DNA of 64,000 bases, taken from Apium graveolens. Lineage: Eukaryota; Streptophyta; Magnoliopsida; Apiales; Apiaceae. The stretch lies in NCBI RefSeq assembly GCF_009905375.1, contig NC_133647.1, forward strand, positions 44,119,794-44,183,793, given 5' to 3'. The position numbers and the translations under genes were made by a program. Every line of letters starts with the position of its first letter. The stretch's first letter is position 1. Under the pieces are notes generated by a model. That model saw only the letters and a program-made list of their open reading frames with translations, had not been told where the DNA came from and made no database searches. This document shows, piece after piece, positions 59,101 to 64,000 of this stretch.

Positions 59101-60290
59101 CTTATCACATCATAACAAACCCAACCAATTCAATTTTAACATTCATACTTATGCCTAAGCTTAACTTTAACCATACTTAAGTTCTTTTAATCAAAACAAC
59201 AACATTTACCATTCCATTTCAATACCAATTCAATCCCAAACTCTAAATCACCAACATCAAGCTACAATATCATCCTACTAATCAAAATCATCTTATAATA
59301 CATAGGAATCTAGGGTTTGGAGATGATATACCTTCCTTGAAGTGGTGGGAGGAGCTAGGAAGCCTTAAGAAGCTTTGAGAAGTCTTAGGAATGCTTGGAT
59401 CTTCAAGGAAAACAAGAAAAATTTCAAGTTAAAAACTTGAAAACACTATTCATAGTCTTCTTCTTAGATTAAATGAAGAATATGGAGAAGGAATTGATGG
59501 CTTAAACTCATGATATAGCCCTAACTAAGCATGAAGATGATTAGGGAATTAACTCACCAATTTAGGAAGCTTGGATCTTTGATTTTTGAATTTCCTTGCC
59601 TTTTGAATAGTAAAAAGCCGAGAGCAAAGATGAACCATGCCTTGGTTGTTTTTTAATTTTGATGAAAAATGATTTTGCTTGGCTTGGTTGACTTGTTTTT
59701 GTGTTTGATTTAGTTAATTACCTTGTTGCCCTTGAATTTGTGTGGTTCTCATTCAACCACACCTCCTTCCTTCCCATATCATGCCTATGTCATGTTGTGA
59801 TGTCATCCTTCCCTCTTTGTCCTCCTCTCATTGGTTGGGTGACATCACTCACTCTAATCCCTTTGATTAAATTCCTAATTGTTTGCCTAATGACCGCTGA
59901 TCTGCTATACGGTTCGCTTAACTTTCATTCTCGTTTATCGTTTGAAGGATCATACCCGGGATCTTATTACTTAGGTTCCCTTAACCTTTCTCAATACATT
60001 ATATTCCTTTTTATGATCCTCTATTATAATCCTTTAATTTAAATCCTTTTTATCCTGTTACCTTATACTCAATTCTCTCCGTATCTAGTGTATTTCTGGG
60101 AAAAACCAAAGTGTTCGGATTTGGATTCTGACGATCTTTACAAACACTTATATCCCATATAAAGTACTAATAAAATCTCAGAATATCCATATCAGAACCC
60201 CTACATAGTGTGGCATGAAAAGTTTTCTCATTCAGCAAAAACACTATTCATAAGGGTTTCAAAAATTTCCCAAAAATTGGGGTTATTACA
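56110..60290 (-). repeat. Element G 3' LTR (4.2 kb)
   Basis: Starts TGTAACACCCCCAAATCC and ends ATTGGGGTTATTACA on the plus strand. It is homologous, in reverse, to the solo LTR 29959-34686. It holds AT microsatellites, 55-base tandem repeats and a diverged 30-base repeat region. No coding region. Confidence 0.82.
57897..58110 (-). repeat. 55-bp tandem repeats, about four units
   Basis: Units start at 57897, 57952, 58007 and 58058 with GAGTCATA and contain CGAATGAATATTCAAATAAT. Units one and two are 55 bases, the third 51. Confidence 0.85.
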
Positions 60291-60310
60291 GTCTCCCCTC
60301 CTTAAAAGGA
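60291..60310 (-). other. Polypurine tract of element G
   Basis: On the minus strand TCCTTTTAAGGAGGGGAGAC ends at the LTR start TGTAATAACC. Confidence 0.78.
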
Positions 60311-61260
60311 TTCCGTCCCGGAATCAGATAGAAAATAAATGGGGGTACTTTCTTAGTATTGCACTTTCTAACTCTCAAGTCAATTTTTCCCACATTGTGA
60401 TCCTACCACCAACTCTGCCTAGTTTGATAATCCTTCTCTTAAGCACTTGTTCCTTTTCACTCTATAACCCTTCCTGGTTGCTCCATATAGGTTATGTCGG
60501 GTTGCATGTTTATGCGCTCATATGCCCCTATTTATCCGGCATCCGAATTACACTTTCTTAACATTGATACGTGAAACACGTTATGGCTTGCTACATGTTC
60601 TAGGGTAAGGCTAGCTCATATGCTAACTTCCCAATACTTCTTAATATATCCAAGGGTCCAACAATTGGTGGACTTTGCTTTCCTTTCTTTCCGAATCTCA
60701 TTAATTCTTTTCAAGGGAATACTTTTAACAATACAAGGTTGCCTCCTTCCTATTCTTTATCCTTTCGTGTCAAATCGACATACTTCTTATGTCCTTCCTG
60801 GCTACTACCAGTCGTCCTCTGATTAGATCTATTATATCCCTGGTCCTTTGGACTACTGCGGGTCCGAGCATCTTGCGCTCTACAACTTCATCCTAACATA
60901 AGGGAGATCGACATTGTCTTGCCTCAAGGATCTCATAAGGCGATACCTCAATACTGACATATGATCTATTGTTGTAAGAAAACTCAATCTGTGTTAAGTG
61001 ATCATTCCAATTTCTTTCAAGTCTATTGCACAGACTCTCATTATAGCTTTTAGCATTAGAGCTTTTGCTTCTCAATACCCATTCTTTTCCAGTTCGTAAT
61101 TGCTATCACCTTTCGTTCCTAATCTTATATTGGTTATACCTTTGGCTCATTAGCGTTCTATAACCTTTTAATAACCACGTCAACCTTAGTATCACGAATG
61201 TGTTCCCATTCCGAATACTACCACAACTTTATTACTCCTTTTTCAGCTGTTTCTATTTTT
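60311..61260 (-). pseudogene. pol: Element G chromodomain and integrase remnants
   Basis: A chromodomain end (ELESAILRKYPHLF) is readable near 60345-60390. The integrase C-terminal part follows with YELALP near 60610. A piece of the core at 61075-60893 contains EFSYNNRSYVSIEVSPYEIL and CRSPLC. Stops and shifts are frequent, and the catalytic Asp-Glu segment appears deleted or unreadable. Confidence 0.65.
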
Positions 61261-64000
61261 GAAAGCTTAATCCTTCATATAGAAGTAAAAGAATTTAGTG
61301 AGAGATCACTATGATCATGAACACTTGTTATATCGCATAGTTAGTACAGAAGGTGGCCAGCCTTTAGTACTTGACAAGCAATTAAACAATAGCTGGTATC
61401 CTACTCGGCTTCTATCACACAGATAGATAGTCATTCGGCAATACCTCCCCTTTCTGGAAGGGTTGTTCTTCTCAGCTTACATGAAATGAAAAGAAGAGAA
61501 AAGAACGAATTGAAGAGAATTGTATATATGAAAAAAAAATATACTGCCACAAAATATCTGGCTTGGAACCTTCCTCTGAACTATAGAGGTTTGTCATAGG
61601 AGAACAAAACATATGTATTTATATCAACATCAAGTATTATCGCATCGCATTTTGCATGCTTAAATATTTTTTGCTATTCCGTCCATCATTCTATGGACCC
61701 ATGCTCTTCCTCGAGCTTATACACAATCACCTTTGAAACTCCCTCGACATCGAAAATCGAATCTGGGTTTTCATTCCAGACATCACCGTTACTAAAATTC
61801 TATGCTTGCACTGCAACCTTCCTCGTATAGTAATACGACTCTCTATTGATAAGTAGAATAAATATACAATAGGTAGATACTCTACTTAATTAGTCTATCA
61901 ATGATAACTTATACACTACCACGACCCGATTAGTGGTACTCAATCTCAACACCTATTCCAATACAACTCTCATGGTTGTAATCAGCTCACTACTCGCAGA
62001 ATCATTGCTGCCTTACTATGGTCCATCACTGACCTTCTGTCATCATTCACTTTTCCATAAAATCTTAATATCTAACCATACGGAGTCCATACATATCGTA
62101 TCAAATCATTCTAAGGAGGTAACATAATCACCATTCCTGATTCATTAAGAACACTCCTGATCCTGACATACATACATGACATGAAGCAGATAAAATTGCA
62201 GAAGAGTTTCAATCAAAGCAACGATAGCAGGTTAATACCATTCTAAATCATATGCCTTAAATAGAAGACTTACTCAAAGGTTCGTCTAGTCCTTTTTGAA
62301 ACATGGTCCTGGCTTATCTCAAGATAGGACCTTCTAAGATAGATAGCCCGTTCATGGCGATTACACGAATTAAACCTTTACCAACTACTATTACGGTTGG
62401 GTATTGCACAGTCATCAGAAGGAATGTCAATCTTCCAAACCATAATACAACATTCACAGTTTTAACCATCATCACTGTATTCTTTTGGCACACGCGCCTA
62501 TAATTATCCACTTACCTTTAAAGTGTCGGCCACCTTTTTGTCCTTTCCTGATAGTAAAATTTCCTTACAGTCAATGTCATTTTAACCACCTCCAAATAAA
62601 TTTTCTACCTTATTTCAATCACAGCTTATGTGAAAATGCTTTTCTTTAATATCTGATGAGTAAATAAATAAAAAAAAAATCACCATTTTTCCATAAGTTA
62701 TTGCCTCAGTCTTTAGAGGCTAATCACTGTCAAGACTGACTCTCAATCATACTTAGAACATCTTTTATCTTAAGTCCTAATTGCCCTGAACAATTTCGAC
62801 CATTACTGGTTCGATCCATACTTTCTCGTGGTTTAACATGTGCCCCACTTGGCAATATTATAATTACATCATATTTCCTTTATCAACATTTCTATTCTTG
62901 AGAATTTTGAATATTACCTTTCTCCTTGTAAAACCTCTAAGGTTATCCTTCAATCGTTCCTCCTGTATTCCCTAGATACCGGGCATATCAAGATACCATT
63001 TATTAATACCAGAATCATTGTCTATATACTTCTGAAAAATTTCTCCACTGATTCTTAAATGTTGTTATTACCTTAATCATTTCCAATTCATACTGTCAAA
63101 ACTCACACTATCTCTATTAAGGGTGAAATTCCAACTTTTATGCATTCCCCGAGGATTCATTTTAAGTTACCGATGTTCTATCCTTAATTCCACCTTTAAA
63201 AGGTACCTTCCTTCTTCCATGGATAAATCAAGTCATATATCCCTGATAAGGGTGTCTTATTCAATCATTCCCACCTCGATAGTCTATACCTAACTTCATA
63301 ATAGCATCCTTATTCAAATTGAGGTCAATCCATATGGCCTCCAAAAGATAACAATGGTCATCCGCTTTTCTTTCCTGATTTGGTAATGATAACATGGATG
63401 TTCTGGAAGATATTGGTCATGTTCAACATGAACTTCTTCTTAATAATTCCTTATGTACTTTTGTTGTTTATCTTAACAGTCACCTCAATGTTGGGATATC
63501 TTTCATACCTGGCGTCTCCCTTTCTGGGTATCATGCCACCGGTCTTACACTTCCCATTCTTGAAGGTCACTTCCTTCATCCAATTTTCTTAATTTCTTAC
63601 TTCCTTGTCTCCTTAGTCTATCCGCGTCTCATTATTTACCCTTCGAATTATCTCAAGGTTTCATTGAATTCTCCCAACTTACAGGGGATAATTATATATG
63701 TATCTCTTATGCCTTCAACCATCTATTTTAACTCATGGTGAATCACCCTCATCCTGACGATTACATACTTTTCTATGTCTATTGCTACGAGTCTTTAGGG
63801 TTTCCTCATACCCAACTCCCTTATCATACCTCAAACTCTATTGCCTTTATATTCCTTTCCACTTCAGTTTCTTTTTTTTTCCTTTCTCTTATCATTATTT
63901 CATGAACTAACACAACATAAGTATTGATTCCAAACATCCCGTCATTCTGGATTCGTGTCCTCAGAACGAATCTTGATAACTTTTACAACTTAGATTCATA
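61261..64000 (-). other. Unresolved interior, probably element G
   Basis: Stops occur in all frames and the longest open stretch is about 115 codons with no recognisable motif. By position this should be integrase, RNase H and RT of G, but I cannot confirm it; a further insertion is possible. Confidence 0.3.

Larger units (their letters stand above)
56110..64000 (-). mobile_element. Element G: Tekay-like gypsy, 3' LTR and part of interior
   Basis: Its 3' LTR lies at 56110-60290, followed by a purine tract and minus-strand integrase remnants. The remainder continues past the window. It is inserted in an older LTR of its own family. ATGCC at 56105-56109 would be the target duplication. Confidence 0.75.

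Noticed and set aside
62303..62511. Overlapping ORFs on both strands in the right part of the window
   Set aside because: Short, without motifs, in a decayed region where such ORFs are expected by chance.

Overview
The window is nuclear DNA of a flowering plant, made almost entirely of LTR retrotransposons nested inside one another. I found no host gene, rRNA, tRNA, CRISPR array or bacterial feature. The element types (Tekay-like chromoviruses, a Tat-lineage element with two RNase H domains, Sirevirus-like Copia elements) fit a dicot. An asterid, possibly Apiaceae, is only a guess from the style of the Copia 3' ORF.

Nearly everything appears to sit inside one old Tat-lineage Ty3/gypsy element (E, minus strand). 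Its visible pieces are 14126-16089, 27067-29958 and 34692-35867. They hold, from right to left, RNase H, a second archaeal-type RNase H, integrase, and then an extra ORF on the opposite strand with promoter-like and splice-like signals. The RT, gag and 5' LTR of E must lie beyond the right edge.

Insertions into E, left to right: B (Sirevirus-like Copia, plus strand, 3' ORF and 3' LTR, 10496-14125), itself broken by A (Tekay-like gypsy, minus strand, 1-10495); D (Tekay-like gypsy, 16090-27066, TSD ATTTC) in the antisense ORF; a 4.7-kb solo LTR (29959-34686, TSD ATTCC) in the integrase, which contains a 1.2-kb Copia-type solo LTR; F (gypsy, 35868 to at least 55819) in the RNase H. The F LTR holds C, a complete Sirevirus-like Copia element (36656-49914, TSD CCTTA). 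The F interior holds an LTR fragment (55820-56109), which is in turn interrupted by G (56110 to the window end), of the same family as the solo LTR.

All coding regions are disabled. In the younger elements A and C most lesions are single stops at positions where family conservation suggests TGG, CAG, CAA or CGA, plus a few frameshifts. D, F and G are much more decayed. C appears youngest (LTRs about 2-3% different by eye), D oldest of the complete ones (LTRs differ by several percent and have lost terminal CA).

The most interesting signals are: a short CCG-N-CGG palindromic motif repeated in the LTRs of C and again in four clusters inside it, including pol and 3' ORF coding sequence; a similar sharing of a different motif in B; a candidate phase-conserving intron in the B 3' ORF; and the antisense ORF of E, with its own TATA box, GAACGTTC array and introns.
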